A DNA stretch of 64,000 nt from Euborellia annulipes (GCA_023213315.1 JAKCPI010002818.1:62001-126000); one strand, 5' to 3'; positions 24,974 through 37,079 are shown, counted from the first letter of the stretch. Notes: a model not told the origin generated them from the letters alone. A program made the numbers and translations.

Positions 24974-25731
24974 GTGCAAATGTAAATGGCAAACGACAAA
25001 CAGCCAGATTGGAAAATAATATTAAAAAAAATTTGGTTGAATGATAGAATAGTTTTAAAATTTAATCTAACAAGGGGAGAGCATGGCCTTCCCATCACGG
25101 AAAAAATGAAGTTTTATTTTAAAGTTAGAAAAAAAAAACATTAATAATAACCTGAATTGAAAATAGCCTGATGAAATATTAGTATAAATGAAAGGAAATG
25201 AAATAAGTGTAGACAATAGTGTCTTTTACAAAAAGATTAGTCATAGAATAATTAATGGGAAAATGTGAAAAATAAGACGATCATTTGTTTGATAAGAATT
25301 TAGTCTCCAACTAACTAAATAAATCGAGCTTGTATTCAGATCTGAATGTGTTTTAATTAATGATGTCACTTTTTGGTTAAATTTTTTTTTTTGTTAATGA
25401 AATAAAAACGGTCCTTGAAAATATGAATATCTTATTATATAAATTATAATATATAAAAAAAAGCTTTTATATATTATTTTTATATATTCCAGACGAAGAG
25501 TTAGTTGGATATTAAAATATATTTATGAGTAGACTGACAAAAGATTTTAATATTCTATTGTGGAGCTTTTGTATTTATTTATTAAGTTATACGATAAATG
25601 CAAGGGCAGAGAGGCTTAAATAAATTCAGTGAGGAAAATGTCCTTTTTTAAAGTGAAAACATTCTAATTTGTACTTTAATAAAAGGATATAGACTATAAT
25701 AGAAAATTAAATTATTTAATTTAAATAAGGG

Positions 25732-25790
25732 CAGGTTCAGCCAAATGAAAAGCCTTTATGTGTTTATCGATAAATGGGAAGTGGCCTCAG
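25732..25790. repeat. End copy of foldback A family
   Basis: GGGCAGGTTCAGCCAAATGA and AAGCCTTTATGTGTTTATCG match the left arm of the element at 30428. Confidence 0.6.
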
Positions 25791-26376
25791 ATGCCGAAAA
25801 GATCTTAAATAAAAATATAGGTAAAAGAAAGTAAAAAGGATGGCATGACACTTTTCTACACTGTTAAAAATTTCCGAGCCATATTCATACACATGTATAG
25901 GAAGTTTGTTAAACAAACTGATTATGAAAATTTTTTTTGGGGATAAGAGAAAAGATAAAAAAAAAAAAAACACTCACCCAAACACAAAAAAAAAATATAA
26001 ATATTTTATAACATGAGGATTTTAAGATAAAAATCAAATGGCCGAATTCATTTTAAATTCAAATGAAAAATTTTTCTTCAATTATCAACTATGATTTTGA
26101 TGAAATTTGATTTTGAATGAGATAGAGAAGGGGGAATCACTGACAACGGGGAATTAAAAGAATAAGGACAGAAGAATACAATGTGTCTTAAATTATCTTC
26201 TTTTCTTGCCATTAATCCCGGATTTCAGGGTCGATATTTCAAAACTAATGGGGGTGTGAGAACAAGGATAATATGAACAATTGTCAGCTTTGGCTCGGGC
26301 AATTCGTGATTGTCATTCATGTACCACTAGAGGTGAGACACTTAGTATAAATTTTTTTAATTATGATATCTCAAAT

Positions 26377-26429
26377 TTTTACTTTCTCTTACTCTATATA
26401 TGAAATATATTGAGAGAGAAAGTATTGTT
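26377..26429 (-). repeat. Family H terminal hairpin
   Basis: TTTTTACTTTCTCTTACTC and GAGAGAGAAAGTATTG only. Confidence 0.6.
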
Positions 26430-26471
26430 AAGATTAAAATCATAAGTATTTAAATCTTATTTTGTCTAAAT

Positions 26472-26875
26472 CAGCGTTTTCCAAACTGGGAGACGCGGAG
26501 TAGTGAAAGAGGAAGAGCGAATATTAGGCCACAGCGAGCAATTTTTCAAACGATTGCTAAAATTTTATACAAAAAAAAATAAGAATAAATAAAAAAAATT
26601 GGGTTTAGGAGACTTTGCAGCCAAGGAATTAAATAAAAAACTTTTATTTAATTATTAACCGTCGACGTTTCGGTCGCAAAGTCTCCTATACCCAATTTAA
26701 AGTCTACAGCCACTTCTCATCACAAGATAAATAAAAAATATTTTTATATTCATTAAAAATTTTTTAGCAATAAAAATATTTGTGTTGGTATAATTTTATA
26801 AAGTGGGAGGGGGGGGAGGGGGGGGGGGGTAATACGGCGTCATATGATTAAAAGGATGTTTTTTGGAAACCACTG
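26472..26875. mobile_element. hAT-like MITE, 404 bp
   Basis: The ends CAGCGTTTTCCAAACTGGG and TTTTGGAAACCACTG are inverted. GTCTAAAT is exactly duplicated at 26464-26471 and 26876-26883. It carries a nested hairpin at 26600-26699. Confidence 0.85.
26600..26699. repeat. Foldback nested in the hAT MITE
   Basis: TTGGGTTTAGGAGACTTTGC pairs with GCAAAGTCTCCTATACCCAA. The inner part contains CGACGTTTCGGTCG, the tip motif shared with the foldback at 18.3 kb. Confidence 0.6.
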
Positions 26876-27505
26876 GTCTAAATGTTGAAAAATTAATTAT
26901 TCAAAAAAACTTGGAACTTTTTTTTTATTAATAAAAGAATAAAAGCCTAATACAAAATTGTTAAATTTTAATAAGCCCTATTTTATCGGACATTCTCTTT
27001 ATTGATTTTTAATAAAATTTTCATAACAAAATATTTTATGGGAAAAACATTTTTTGATATACAAATTCTCATGCTAGGGAGAATTTTATTTATTTTCAAC
27101 GTTTCCATTTTCAATAATTTTTTATTTTTCATCTATTTAATATATAGGTTCCTACTACATATAATGTAATAGGCCATTTTGACGATAATAAAATAGAAAA
27201 TTTGAAATGGCAATTATTATTCCAAGAAATAAGGAAACGGTTTCCCCTCTTGTTTCAATCATAAAGGGGATGTTTTATGTGCGGAACTCGTATTATATTA
27301 GAGATTTATGTCCCTTTTGAGATGTTAATCTGTTAATATTCGAAAGTTTGAATATTAGTATAAGAGTATTAAATTTTTTCTAAAAAAAAATATTTGTCGG
27401 TTTTTAAATGTTGAAATAAAAATAATCCCCTTTCCCCACTTACTTAGTGAAAAAGGAATTAAATATTTTTTCGATTTTCATAGAAGCTTTCTCTCTCTTT
27501 CTCCC

Positions 27506-27775
27506 CTAATATGAGAAAGAGACAAGTGGTTTTAATGGTAGAGACTTGGCAACTGACACTCGAAGTTGGGAAAGGTTTTTTGGCTTGGTTTGGTATGACC
27601 CCCTGGAGGCCGATGTGGCCGTCACATGTTCAAGCAAAGCATATGCTTGCTGAGTGCGGGTGGCTCCACCGGAAGTGATGTAACCCGAGGCCCAACGGGT
27701 CTCTCTCGCTCTCTCACTCTCTCCAGCTACATACAGTGCTTCCAGTAAAGCCTGGAATGTCATTTTGGTCACCAC
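27506..27775 (-). other. GC-rich island with an 89-codon minus-strand ORF
   Basis: The minus strand reads MTFQALLEALYVAGESERA, RETRWASGYITSGGATRT and onward to a stop. A CATTCCAG acceptor precedes ALLEAL and a GTGGAG donor could follow ITSG. The plus strand has a long CT-rich tract ending CTCCAG. The ARETRW stretch matches part of the MMP hinge exon (also ARETRW), but the shared DNA is only about 13 bp, probably chance. Exon or repeat remnant; undecided. Confidence 0.25.
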
Positions 27776-28049
27776 TCACCCAACCCATTAACATTATCTT
27801 TTTCTCTGGAAATAAAATTACTTTTTAAATGGATTTACAATTTTTAAATTTGAATGATCACATAAATAAACCACAATTAAAGAGAAAAAAATTTTTTTAT
27901 TAAAGTTAACTAACATCTGTGAAAGCTTTAAAATATACCAGCTGAACATAATTTTAATTTTAGTAGATGTAATAGCCTTTGAAAAGAGAATAAGTTAAAA
28001 GATTAATTTATTTTTAGGAATTTCAAAAACTTAAGAGACTGTGCCGATA

Positions 28050-28133
28050 CCCGTATTCATAGTCGTTCCTTGAGTATATAGATGTATAGATATAAGGATT
28101 CCTTCTTCCTCAAGGAACGACTATGAATACGGG
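28050..28133. mobile_element. 84-bp TA-flanked hairpin MITE
   Basis: Two perfect arms of about 25 bp start CCCGTATTCATAGTCGTTCC. TA flanks each side. The loop is AT-rich. Confidence 0.75.
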
Positions 28134-30128
28134 TATAAGCCTGTAAGTAGGCAACACGTCTAACGCTAATACTAAAAGAGTCAATTCCAATAAAAAATGA
28201 TTTTTATATTTTTAGAGTACAAAACTCACGAATCAATAGTTAGATTGCTGTCAAATTTATACACGTATCGTTTGAAGGTTAGTACTAAATAAAAATCATA
28301 TGGAAAAAATTTTAGTAACGCCATCTATATGTCATCCTACGGACTTATTGAATGACCTGTTATAAGCTTATAAGTTATAAGAGAGTTTCTTAAAAAGAAA
28401 TTATTATTTTCATATCAACTTATTTATATTAAAGTTAAAGTTTCATGGCAGCAAGTAAAGCAGCGTGGTATTTAACACGAAAAATTCTTATTAAAAAAAA
28501 AATCAATCGTTAACTAAATAAATATCAGAGTTGTAAGATTGGGCTGAGGATTTAAATTAAATAATATTAGATGGAAAGATTAAAGGGGAAAAGCTGGCAT
28601 GTAGCTTGAAGCTAAAGATAAAGGAAAAAATTGATCAAATGAGGGCAGAAATTCTATTCTTGGCTCGGCAAACTCGTGGTCACTGTTAATATATGAGAAA
28701 TTATAATCAGGTTTACGGAATATTCTGTAGAAAGAGTTATTTCCGCTCTAATAGAGAGAAGAGAGCTCTAAAGTGAAATATTTCGGCGATATTATGAATT
28801 ATTGAAATTTTTTTTTCTTGAAGAATATGAAATGTTTTGTTTTTATAACAAAATTTTTGAACATTTCAAATTCATATTTTAGATACTCATTGTTATTAAT
28901 AGAGTAAGGGTAAATATTTTTCCACAAATAATTTGTATACTAGAAAAGGGAAATTACCCTGGCAGGATGCCATAAGTGATCCTGTTTCCCAAGTGTTAGG
29001 CCGAAAAACCCTTCAAACAGGATATGCCTGAATGTTAATTTAAAGGCTGCTATTTAAAAATAAACTTACTAAAAAAAAAAGAAAAAGAAAAAAAAACTAT
29101 TCCTCATTTGTTAAATATTTTATGTTAAATGTTTAAAATAAATAAATGCTTTTAAAAAACATCCTTGAACTAGGCGAAGAAGATTGGAGAGGAAATGGAG
29201 CAGCAATCCTCTGGATAAAAATAGAATCGAATCAATTCAAGAATATATGAAGTTGAGAAACGTTTCGGAGATAGATATTGATCATCGACACGCCTTCAGG
29301 CAGGCCTCGAGAGGGGGCTTTTTATGTGTAACGCATTCACGTTAAATTGCCTTATAACGAACGCTATTCATGTGAATATCCTTGTTTGTGTATTTGAAAA
29401 AAAAAAAAAAAAAAAAAAAAAACGGTGCCGTTGGTTCAAATGTTACTGCCATGTCACTTGAGGTTTTTGCTTTATTTGATGCATTTTGATTTTGATCCTT
29501 TGCAATTTAAATATTTGTTCCAGCTTCTGTTTGTTGGAGGGAGGAATTAATTAAATTATTAATTAAAAGACGAAAAAAATTTATATTTTAATTTCCTTAT
29601 TTTAAAGAACGTCAATAAAATTTATTTTTATCCTACACAGATTTACTTATTGTAATAATTAATTGTGAGAGAAGGACAAAAATATATCCAATCTCCAAAA
29701 TACTATTTTCAAGCTCTTTACACACACTTTTGTAGTTTATTGATCCATATAAATATAATTATAATAAAAGTTTGATTTTTTATTAACACTTTTTTTTGTT
29801 AAAAAAATTTTTCAACTTATTCGGATACAATCTCTGTAGCATAGCGGCCATTTTCACTTTGCAGGGACTTCTCAAATTCTAGCAGTCCCTGAGGAAATAT
29901 CTGCTATTTGTTCGAAGTGCTTTGTGATATTGAAGTTTGTTATTTATCGACAAGAGTAAAAATAAAATCACCTTTTCTTATAATTATATTTAGATGGTTA
30001 TTAGAGGCTGATGACATTAACAGCATCTTCAATTATGCATTCAGAGATGTTCAATTCTCAAAACAAATCAACTTTGATCAACAATTTTATTTATTTTTAT
30101 CCCAAGTAGATATTTCTCACGAATAAAG

Positions 30129-30150
30129 TAGGGGTCGGCAACCTTTGTTA
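30129..30150 (+). repeat. Isolated hAT-type end
   Basis: GTAGGGGTCGGCAACCTTTG closely matches the terminus of the MITE at 57605. No partner end identified. Confidence 0.35.
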
Positions 30151-30427
30151 GAATAGTAGGTCAGTTTCAAAAAAAATATCTATAGAAGGGCCTCAGAGTC
30201 ACAAAAAAATTTCGAATATTTAACATGAGTATGAGTATATGTATGATTCAAATATATAGATATCGAAAAATATTCAACTCGAATGTTTAAAGGCCAACTA
30301 GTTTAAGCTTAGGTACTTGACCACGAGAGAAGAAACCAGTTCTAAAAGTAATTGAAGATATTGTTATAGCTATAGTATTATGCCAATGATAAAAAGGAAT
30401 AAATAAGATTTGGTGGCTGTGAATGTA

Positions 30428-30686
30428 ATGGATTTTGATAGGGCAGGTTCAGCCAAATAAAAGCCTTTATATGCTTCTCGACTATTGAGAATATTTCCTC
30501 TCATGAACGCTTCGAGGCGTATTCATTATATAAAATTTATATGTACATATGCTGTATATTAACGACTACCTTTATGCTAATTTTCGATACGGACTGATGA
30601 TGAGACATTAAAAATATCTCGAAACGTCTCCGGAGTCGAGAAGCATATAAAGGCTTTATTTGGCTGAACCTGCTATCAAAATCCAT
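30428..30686. repeat. Foldback element A
   Basis: ATGGATTTTGATAG, CAGGTTCAGCCAAATAAA and GCCTTTATATGCTTCTCGAC are inverted at the other end. The body includes CGAAACGTCTCCGG. Ends related to those at 14760-14822 and 25732-25790. Confidence 0.7.
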
Positions 30687-30941
30687 AAAAAGGAATATTT
30701 AACAAGAAGAATGCAGCCAAATTTTATTTTATTTTATTTAATAAAAATTCGGTTCGGGTTTGAACTAGCTCCAAACATGGAGAATACATTTGTAAAAGAA
30801 AATATCTTATGTATTTATTATTTTTCCATGTTTATAGTCCTGAAGTTGGTTCAAATTCGAACCGAAAAGTTAGCAAGTGATTTGGAATAAATTAAATGAA
30901 ATAAAATTTGGCTGCATTCTCCTATGAAATATTCCTTTTTA
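30687..30941. repeat. Foldback element B, abutting A
   Basis: AAAAAGGAATATTT and GAATGCAGCCAAATTTTATT are inverted at the far end. An inner pair TTCGGTTCG...TTGAAC also inverts. It begins at the base where foldback A ends. Confidence 0.65.
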
Positions 30942-31375
30942 CCTTTGGCTAAATGTAATTGTTTTTTTTTTTTTGATTTCCGAATCCTGATTTCTTTTAA
31001 CCGGTTATCAATGATACTTAAATATGTTAATAAAATTAACGCAGAAAAATAAAGATCTAATTTTAATATTTAGATAAATTTCATATTTGCAAAAAGTGGA
31101 AAAAAAGTAGTCAAATTTTTTTAATCTCTCCGTTAACTATGACCTCTAAATTCGTTTCGGACAAACTTATCACTACTAGAATAATTTTTGCAATTAAGGT
31201 GTGCCATCATAAATAATCTTATTTGACCTTTTTGAAAGACTTGACCTTATGCTATTTGTTATTGGTATAACCTATAAATATAGATATATATATATAAATA
31301 AACGTAAACGGAGCCAAAAAGCAGCGCAAATATTAATATTTGAAGCAATTCTAAACGTATTTAAACAACGGTGAG

Positions 31376-31476
31376 GTTTTGTTTGTGAGCGCTGTGGGGA
31401 TTTGCAAACAGAGAGTTGGAGATTAGCACAAAAGCTTGAACAAGATTCAAACGTCATTATCAAAGCTAAAGTCCCC
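31376..31476 (+). CDS. Unnamed gene or pseudogene, exon a (CxxC motif)
   Basis: An open plus-strand frame reads FVCERCGDLQTESW, LAQKLEQDSN and ends KAKVP before a consensus GTAAGC donor. The CERC pair followed by an amphipathic helix recalls the second half of ZAD-type zinc-binding domains or transposon-derived zinc-finger proteins, but the match is loose. Upstream in the same frame the sequence stays protein-like (KRKRSQKAAQILIFEAIL) and is broken only by TGA at 31372. Either the gene is dead there or the exon begins after the AG at 31374-31375, although the tract before that AG is poor. Family not recognised. Confidence 0.4.
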
Positions 31477-31568
31477 GTAAGCAATTTTTTTTTTTGTCTT
31501 TTCATCATCTGTGGCTATTGAGACATCTACTATTCAATTAAGATTATTATAAACATTTATATTTCTAG

Positions 31569-31706
31569 CTTAGGGACCCACAACGACCACGAGCTGCCCT
31601 TACTGGGACTGGCAGTACTTCTTCTGTTCTTTGTGAGTCTCCTCGAGTCAAAAAACAAATTCTCAGAAGCCTCAATTCCTTTGATGTTTTATTTGCCGCT
31701 CAGAAA
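31569..31706 (+). CDS. Unnamed gene or pseudogene, exon b
   Basis: A 92-bp intron (GTAAGC...TTATATTTCTAG) joins exon a to this 138-bp exon in phase 0. It encodes 46 residues with no stop: LRDPQRPRAALTGTGSTSS, VLCESPRVKKQILRS and LNSFDVLFAAQK, ending before GTAATT. The mix of basic and Ser/Pro residues resembles linker regions of DNA-binding proteins. The in-phase join across a short canonical intron is the strongest evidence for a spliced gene here. Function unknown. Confidence 0.42.
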
Positions 31707-32080
31707 GTAATTCTACTTTAACACTCAAAACCTTCATTGAAGACTATGAGGTTTAAATATGAATTACCGATTGATTTGAAATTCTAACTATAACCTCGAA
31801 ATTCTCATTTGAAGTTTTTGAGGTTCAAACCAGTATAGAATAAATTCTATAAGGATTGAAGTTTTTGAGGGCCAATTGTAGATTCTGCAGTTCTGATTTA
31901 AACCTCAAAGTTGTAAAACCGTCTGTAATTAGGATTTTGAGGTACAAACTGGGATTACTTTCTATGTTGAATCCAATCTCCAAAAAATTAAACTGACCCT
32001 CGAAAACCTCACTGAAGATTTTGAGGTTTAAATAGGAATTTATGTTTTGACTCTGGTCTTCCTTTCTATATTTTCAAAAG
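31707..32080 (+). repeat. Degenerate TTTGAGGTTTAAA-type repeats inside the candidate intron
   Basis: At least six related motifs recur in both orientations, such as TATGAGGTTTAAAT, TTTTGAGGTTCAAAC, TTTAAACCTCAAAG, TTTTGAGGTACAAAC and TTTTGAGGTTTAAAT, spaced about 40-110 bp. They make the interval rich in short inverted pairs. No known family recognised. Confidence 0.5.
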
Positions 32081-32209
32081 GCGTCAGACCGTGCGACGGG
32101 CCGGCCAGTTCTATTCTTTCCCAGTCGCAAAAACCCACGGACCCAGCATCGCGAGATTAAGGCGAAGGATGAAAAGAAAGAAGATAAATATTTATATTTC
32201 AGTGAATGA
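32081..32209 (+). CDS. Unnamed gene or pseudogene, candidate last exon c
   Basis: After a pyrimidine-rich tract and TTTTCAAAAG the phase-0 frame reads ASDRATGRPVLFFPSRK, then Lys/Glu-rich residues to TGA at 32207-32209. All three forward frames are open for at least 50 bp, so the frame choice rests only on the phase of exon b; an AG at 32085-32086 would give another frame. The segment is markedly GC-richer than its flanks. Confidence 0.3.
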   Translation, partial: ASDRATGRPVLFFPSRKNPRTQHREIKAKDEKKEDKYLYFSE

Positions 32210-32984
32210 TGAATACATTTGGTATAAAATGCATTTAGACAAAAATAATGGATGGAATAAATTATTATAATAATAATAGCCTATTTTTATAACTCGCAGT
32301 TTGTATAAAAAGAACGATACAGCAGGCATCGTTTGAATACATTTGAATGACCTTCAACAAACGGAAAGAGAATTTATCGGAAGGAAAAATATTAATCTTT
32401 CATTTTTGCTAACCAAAAGTTAAAATATATTCATTATATCTTATAATAAATATTTAAGATGCATTGCTATTTTAAATGAATATTACAAGAAATACACATA
32501 AATTGCAATTAATGAATTAGTAAAGTCAAGAGATAAACATACATCCAAGGGCAAAGAGAGCAACAAGCCACCAACCGTGTGTATATGTGTGATTGTATAT
32601 TTAAAATTTAGAAATGGTCCTAAGGGCAGAATAAACTTGCCAAGTAAACAAGAGGAAAATGTTGAAGGGGCTTGAAGACAAGCGAGTCAAGAAGACAAGC
32701 GTTTTATTCTTCGCCAGAGACCCAAGTGACAAATATTAGCTGTCAAGGGAAATGGACATTTGTCAATCTCCTATGTGTTAGCACCTATAAATATCAATTG
32801 ATAAGATCACAAGCAGAGCCTTCTTCGGTAGAGCCAATAGTGTTTCTAATTCAATATCAAATATAAATAAGCTTTATGAATTATTTAAATAAGTTCAGGG
32901 AAAAAAAAAATAAATTTACATAAGCAATCATTTAAAAAATAAATTATGCCATTTTTTTTTATTATTTATTTGAATTGATAATAA

Positions 32985-33068
32985 AAAAAATCTCGACATC
33001 GAATTTTTGACATGAATCTAATACTTACTATATATTACATATAGGCCTATAGGTAAGAGAAAGTAAGC
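32985..33068 (+). repeat. Family H copy
   Basis: AAATCTCGACATCGAATTTT through GGTAAGAGAAAGTAA. Confidence 0.7.
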
Positions 33069-33618
33069 TCGAAATTTTTAAAGGGTTCTACTTAGAAGTG
33101 ATAGTAGAAAAAAATTTGTATTTAGATTACTATTTGTATTTTAGAGAGAAGACGAATAAAAATAACTTTTAACAAAAAACAATCCAATTAGCTACGAAAT
33201 TTATTTAAATTAATAATTTTTTGTCATTTCAAATATTAGAAAAAAAAATGTGTACTGTCTATAGATACGACAGAGAGAAGATCCTTGACGATGGAGTAAG
33301 AAAAGAAAGGCATAGAGAACAAAAGTAGACTTGGGAAATTCATGGTTACCATCTAAGTACTTAAAAGATATGAGTCCCTGATCTAGACAAAGTAATAGAA
33401 ATAATTAAATAATTTATAAATTCATCAATCCGCGGTCAGATAAAGAGAGGAAAACTAATAAATAATTTGTTGATTCCGCACAATATTTTGTAAAATGACT
33501 TTCAACTAAAAAGTTTTAATTTCATCGCTAATTCTGTATTTGAGTATTTCAATTTTCCATGGTCGGTTAGCAAAGACCCTTTGAATTTGAAGTATTCTCA
33601 TAGGAGGAAATGTGATGA

Positions 33619-33703
33619 TGTCAGGTCCGGAGATCTTGTCATACAAAATCTCTAAACTTTGAAATTAAAATTAAATGTCCCGGAAGATCTTCGGACCTGA
33701 CAG
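33619..33703. repeat. Short inverted repeat
   Basis: TGTCAGGTCCGGAGATCTT pairs imperfectly with AAGATCTTCGGACCTGACA; the loop is about 45 bp. Confidence 0.55.
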
Positions 33704-33719
33704 CCTCAAAGTTTTTCCA

Positions 33720-35120
33720 GAGAGGGAGGGGGGAGAATGGAGAAGACGTCAAAAACAACTTGTTAACCGGACTCTATGATCTTAAAGACCGCCTGAACAA
33801 ATCAATTTGAATGCCAATTCCTTTAAGAGATTGTAGAAATGCATAGAAAATGCTTTAACAAAACTCAAAGTCAATAAAATTCCATTATGATTATGCAAAA
33901 AAATGCACAGATTATTCTTCAATTTTAAATATAAAATAAATCGCATCATATGAAATCATCATACCATCAAATCCAGATTAAATTATTTCAATTCTAGATT
34001 AATAAATAAATAAATGTTTATAATTAAAAGTGCAGTTCAAATTTTTTACAATTTAATATTACATACATCGTGCCATAGCTCCTCAGATAATTTTTAATAA
34101 ATTTTTGCTATGTAAAATAATATAATAAAAATTAAGGTCAGTTTAAATTTGAATCACTTAACGTATTTATAAAATAAAACTTCAATATTCAGATTTCTTT
34201 TATTAAATGAGAGAAAAAGTCTTCTTTGAAAGTAATTAAAATTATGTAAAATAGTATTTTTAAATTTCTAATATTTAATGGTACAAAGAAAATAATCCTA
34301 TTAAAAAAAAAAATGAATAATTAACAAAACCTAAAAGATAAGAATTTTAAATACTTTGATTTTATAAAACCCTCTTGGCTAATTATCAAAAATAGATTAT
34401 GATAGTAATAATTTAATTCTAATAATAAGAATCATGATTGGAAAAGGCTCATCAATTGTTTTAAAAGCTATTCATTTGGATTGGTGCTTTGAATTCAGCC
34501 AAATAGGGACTGTAAGGATTAGAAGCGTCATTCCTCTCGAGATCTAAAAGCAGAAAGCGACAAATGCCATACGAAAATGAAGTGAAAATGATATCTGGAA
34601 TTGAATTCGCTCATCCGTGTACTAGTAGACTCTAATCGCTCAGATTCTAATGCAAAAGCTTTCAAAGCGCACATTTCCTAACAAACTTCCCCATTAACTA
34701 ACTTGATTCCGATTGGAGATTTAAAACGGTTTCTTTTCGTATGTAGGGGGGGGGGGGGACCAATCATGGTAGGATTATTTCAATCCAACCCTATTGTAAA
34801 AACGTATTTTTTTCTTAATTTTAACCTAATCTGGATCTGAATTGAAAATTATACAACAGAAATTTTCATAATTTATCTAGATAATATTGTATCATCTTTT
34901 TAAGACACTCCCGAGGCGATGTTTCTGATTATAGTAAAAATAAAAAAAAATGCCTTAAGCTAAATATAATAAATAAAAGTGTATCTAATATTAAATAAAT
35001 AAATATTGTTTTTCAATAACAAATTATTAGTTTCCTTTTTTAGTTACATAAATCAAATGGGAAAAAAAATTGCAAAATTAAAAAAAAAATTATCAGTATA
35101 GGATACGATTTCCTTAGGGC
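33720..35120. other. AT-rich DNA without recognised genes
   Basis: A slightly GC-richer patch at 34490-34740 has no sustained ORF. G14 run at 34747. Confidence 0.4.
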
Positions 35121-35121
35121 A

Positions 35122-35148
35122 GTGGTTTCCAAACTTTACGGCCACTTC
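35122..35148 (+). repeat. Isolated hAT-type end
   Basis: CAGTGGTTTCCAAACTTTA matches the terminus of the 26472-26875 element. The partner end was not located. Confidence 0.35.
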
Positions 35149-35166
35149 AACCTAACCTAACCTAAT
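35149..35166 (-). repeat. Short interstitial TTAGG run
   Basis: The reverse strand has about three TTAGG units, the telomere word of most arthropods. Too short to be a telomere. Confidence 0.4.
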
Positions 35167-35439
35167 ATTATTTATTTGGATGTCTTTTCGAAATCGCACT
35201 GATCCTCATCCTCATCCTCATTTTCATTATCAGGAATAATATCAAAAAATTAAATTTTGACATCTACGATTCATTTCTCATTTAAAAAAAAAGGATTTTG
35301 GTTTATTTAAGTTTAAATAAGTTTTTATTGGTTGTTAACACCATAAAAAACAACGTGTTAGGAACATAAATCATTATTGCAAAATGTAAAATCCTGCATT
35401 GAAATATTGTAAAAATAATTTTATGCTTTTACATTAAAT

Positions 35440-35563
35440 ATAAATTTTTTTAGGACATATTTCATAAAAAATACTATTAATTAAAGCATTTGAAACAATA
35501 TTCCGTGCTTAACTCAATTTTGAATTTTTTGGTCTTTGACACACCATAGAATAACAGGGTTCA
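35440..35563. repeat. One-ended copy of the 13.3-kb TIR element
   Basis: CAATATTCCGTGCTTAACTC and the end ACAGGGTTCAT match the element at 13292-13545 in inverse orientation, with point changes. Confidence 0.6.
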
Positions 35564-36089
35564 TATAAAAAGATGCGGAAACTCAGCCTAGTAAAATTCT
35601 AAGTGGACTAATATCTTACTTTTCTACCTAATGAAAAAATCCCTACAAAATTCTGCAAGGGATCCGAAGGGTTCCTAAGTGTTATTATTATCTGTTTATA
35701 AGAGTTTCGAAATCTTCAAAAATTAATTCCGCCCCAGTGATAAGAAATTTTAGAATGACATTAAAATGTTTCTATCCTACTATAATATTTTCTAAATATT
35801 GAATATAAATTTTAACTCAAACGGAATGCCCTTATTTTTTAGTAAAAGTATTAAAAAAACATTAACATCTTTATGCATTATAGGGGATGGGGCATTAACC
35901 CCCTGCTTAATGTCTTCATACCTCCCCTTTAAGGAAATGCGAGCCTTCACCGCGAAATTACTCGCAAAATAATTTGAATACATTTATAAATAATTATTTT
36001 AATTTTTATTTTATTTTAATTTTCAACCCTTAATCCACCCCTGTGTAAAAGTATATTAAGGAAATTTGATTAACAAAAATATAGGCTAT

Positions 36090-36275
36090 ACCGAACGTCG
36101 CGGGTCCGATTTGGATACCAAATGGCTTAAATAAGAATGCCTGGACCCCCAATATGAATATTATTAATTAATAACGGTTATCGTATAAAGTCTTATATGG
36201 CCTGAGTTGTCGAAAACACTGTGTGAATGTGTGTGTGAGAAAAAAGTGTGTGTTTAAAAAAATAAATAAATAAAA
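36090..36275 (+). mobile_element. SINE family 1, 5'-truncated
   Basis: It starts within the box B region (CGCGGGTCCGATTTGG). The body TGGCTTAAATAAGAATGCC, TATATGGCCTGAGTTGTCG and a TGTGTGAGAAAAAAGTGTG tail follow, then an A-rich end. Confidence 0.7.
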
Positions 36276-36904
36276 AACTAATTTTTTTTTCAATGACACC
36301 TACTCTCCCCCTCCCCATTTCAACAGCTTATATTCACCCTCTACCCTTAGTGAAATACAAAATATTTAATTTCATATTCAAAAGAATCGTTTTTCGAAGA
36401 CAAATTATTTGTTTCTATCATTTTTTTTTTCAACGATAAAATGCATAATAATTACCTTTAATAAGAAACTCAAGAGGGTGTGCTGGTTGACGGTGAGGTC
36501 AGGGTGGGTTACACTATATTAATTATTCACTTTGATTCACTTTAAACACAAAAAAATGAGCAGCGCCTGTCAGCAGGCCACGCGCTCGACTGAACGAGAG
36601 AAACTTGTCTCTTATCTCTCTTTCAATAGGAATAAAATAGATGAAAATAACAATTCCCTTTTTATTAAAAGTAAAAAAAATACCTTTTGTTCTAATCTAA
36701 CTATTTTTAGAGATGGAAAAGAATGTCAACAAGTGATTTGGAATATTCCAAGGCCTTTCTTAAATAATCAACCCTTCATCCCCCCCCCCTAATCAAAATA
36801 ATAATCAACGCCATTTTTTGAATTTTTTCTATTTAGTGGCTTCGATTTAGCTAAAATAAATTAAAAAAACATTTTTTTCAATTTTTCAACCCCTAATCCA
36901 ATCT

Positions 36905-37040
36905 TTTTTTTTTTATTAACACTTACACTTTTTTCTCATTTAAAATTAGGCCATTTAAGACTTTAAACGATACTCGAATATATCTATTGGGGTCCAGGCA
37001 TTTTTATTTAAGCGATTTGGTATCCAAATGGCCCAGAATC
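36905..37040 (-). mobile_element. SINE family 1, head missing
   Basis: Minus-strand body and tail only: GGCC...TTGGATACCAAATCGC, the GTCTTAAATGGCC block and a poly-T (plus strand) end. Confidence 0.65.
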
Positions 37041-37079
37041 TTCTAAATATTATTATTTGATTTATAGAACTAGCTAGCA

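Noticed and set aside
24900..25000. Minus-strand frame containing SRCGSRADD, resembling the MMP cysteine switch PRCGxPD
   Set aside because: No splice acceptor exists upstream in reach, the upstream residues do not look like a propeptide, and the Pro and VPD residues do not fit.
27660..27720. ARETRW similarity to the MMP hinge as a duplicated exon
   Set aside because: Only about 13 bp of DNA match, and the rest of the frame shows no MMP similarity.
35149..35166. Telomere or telomere-targeted insertion
   Set aside because: Only about three TTAGG words; flanks are ordinary repeat DNA.
36532..36792. 86-codon ORF starting MIHFKHKKMSSACQQ
   Set aside because: It ends in a C-run, lacks splice or domain evidence and appears to be chance.
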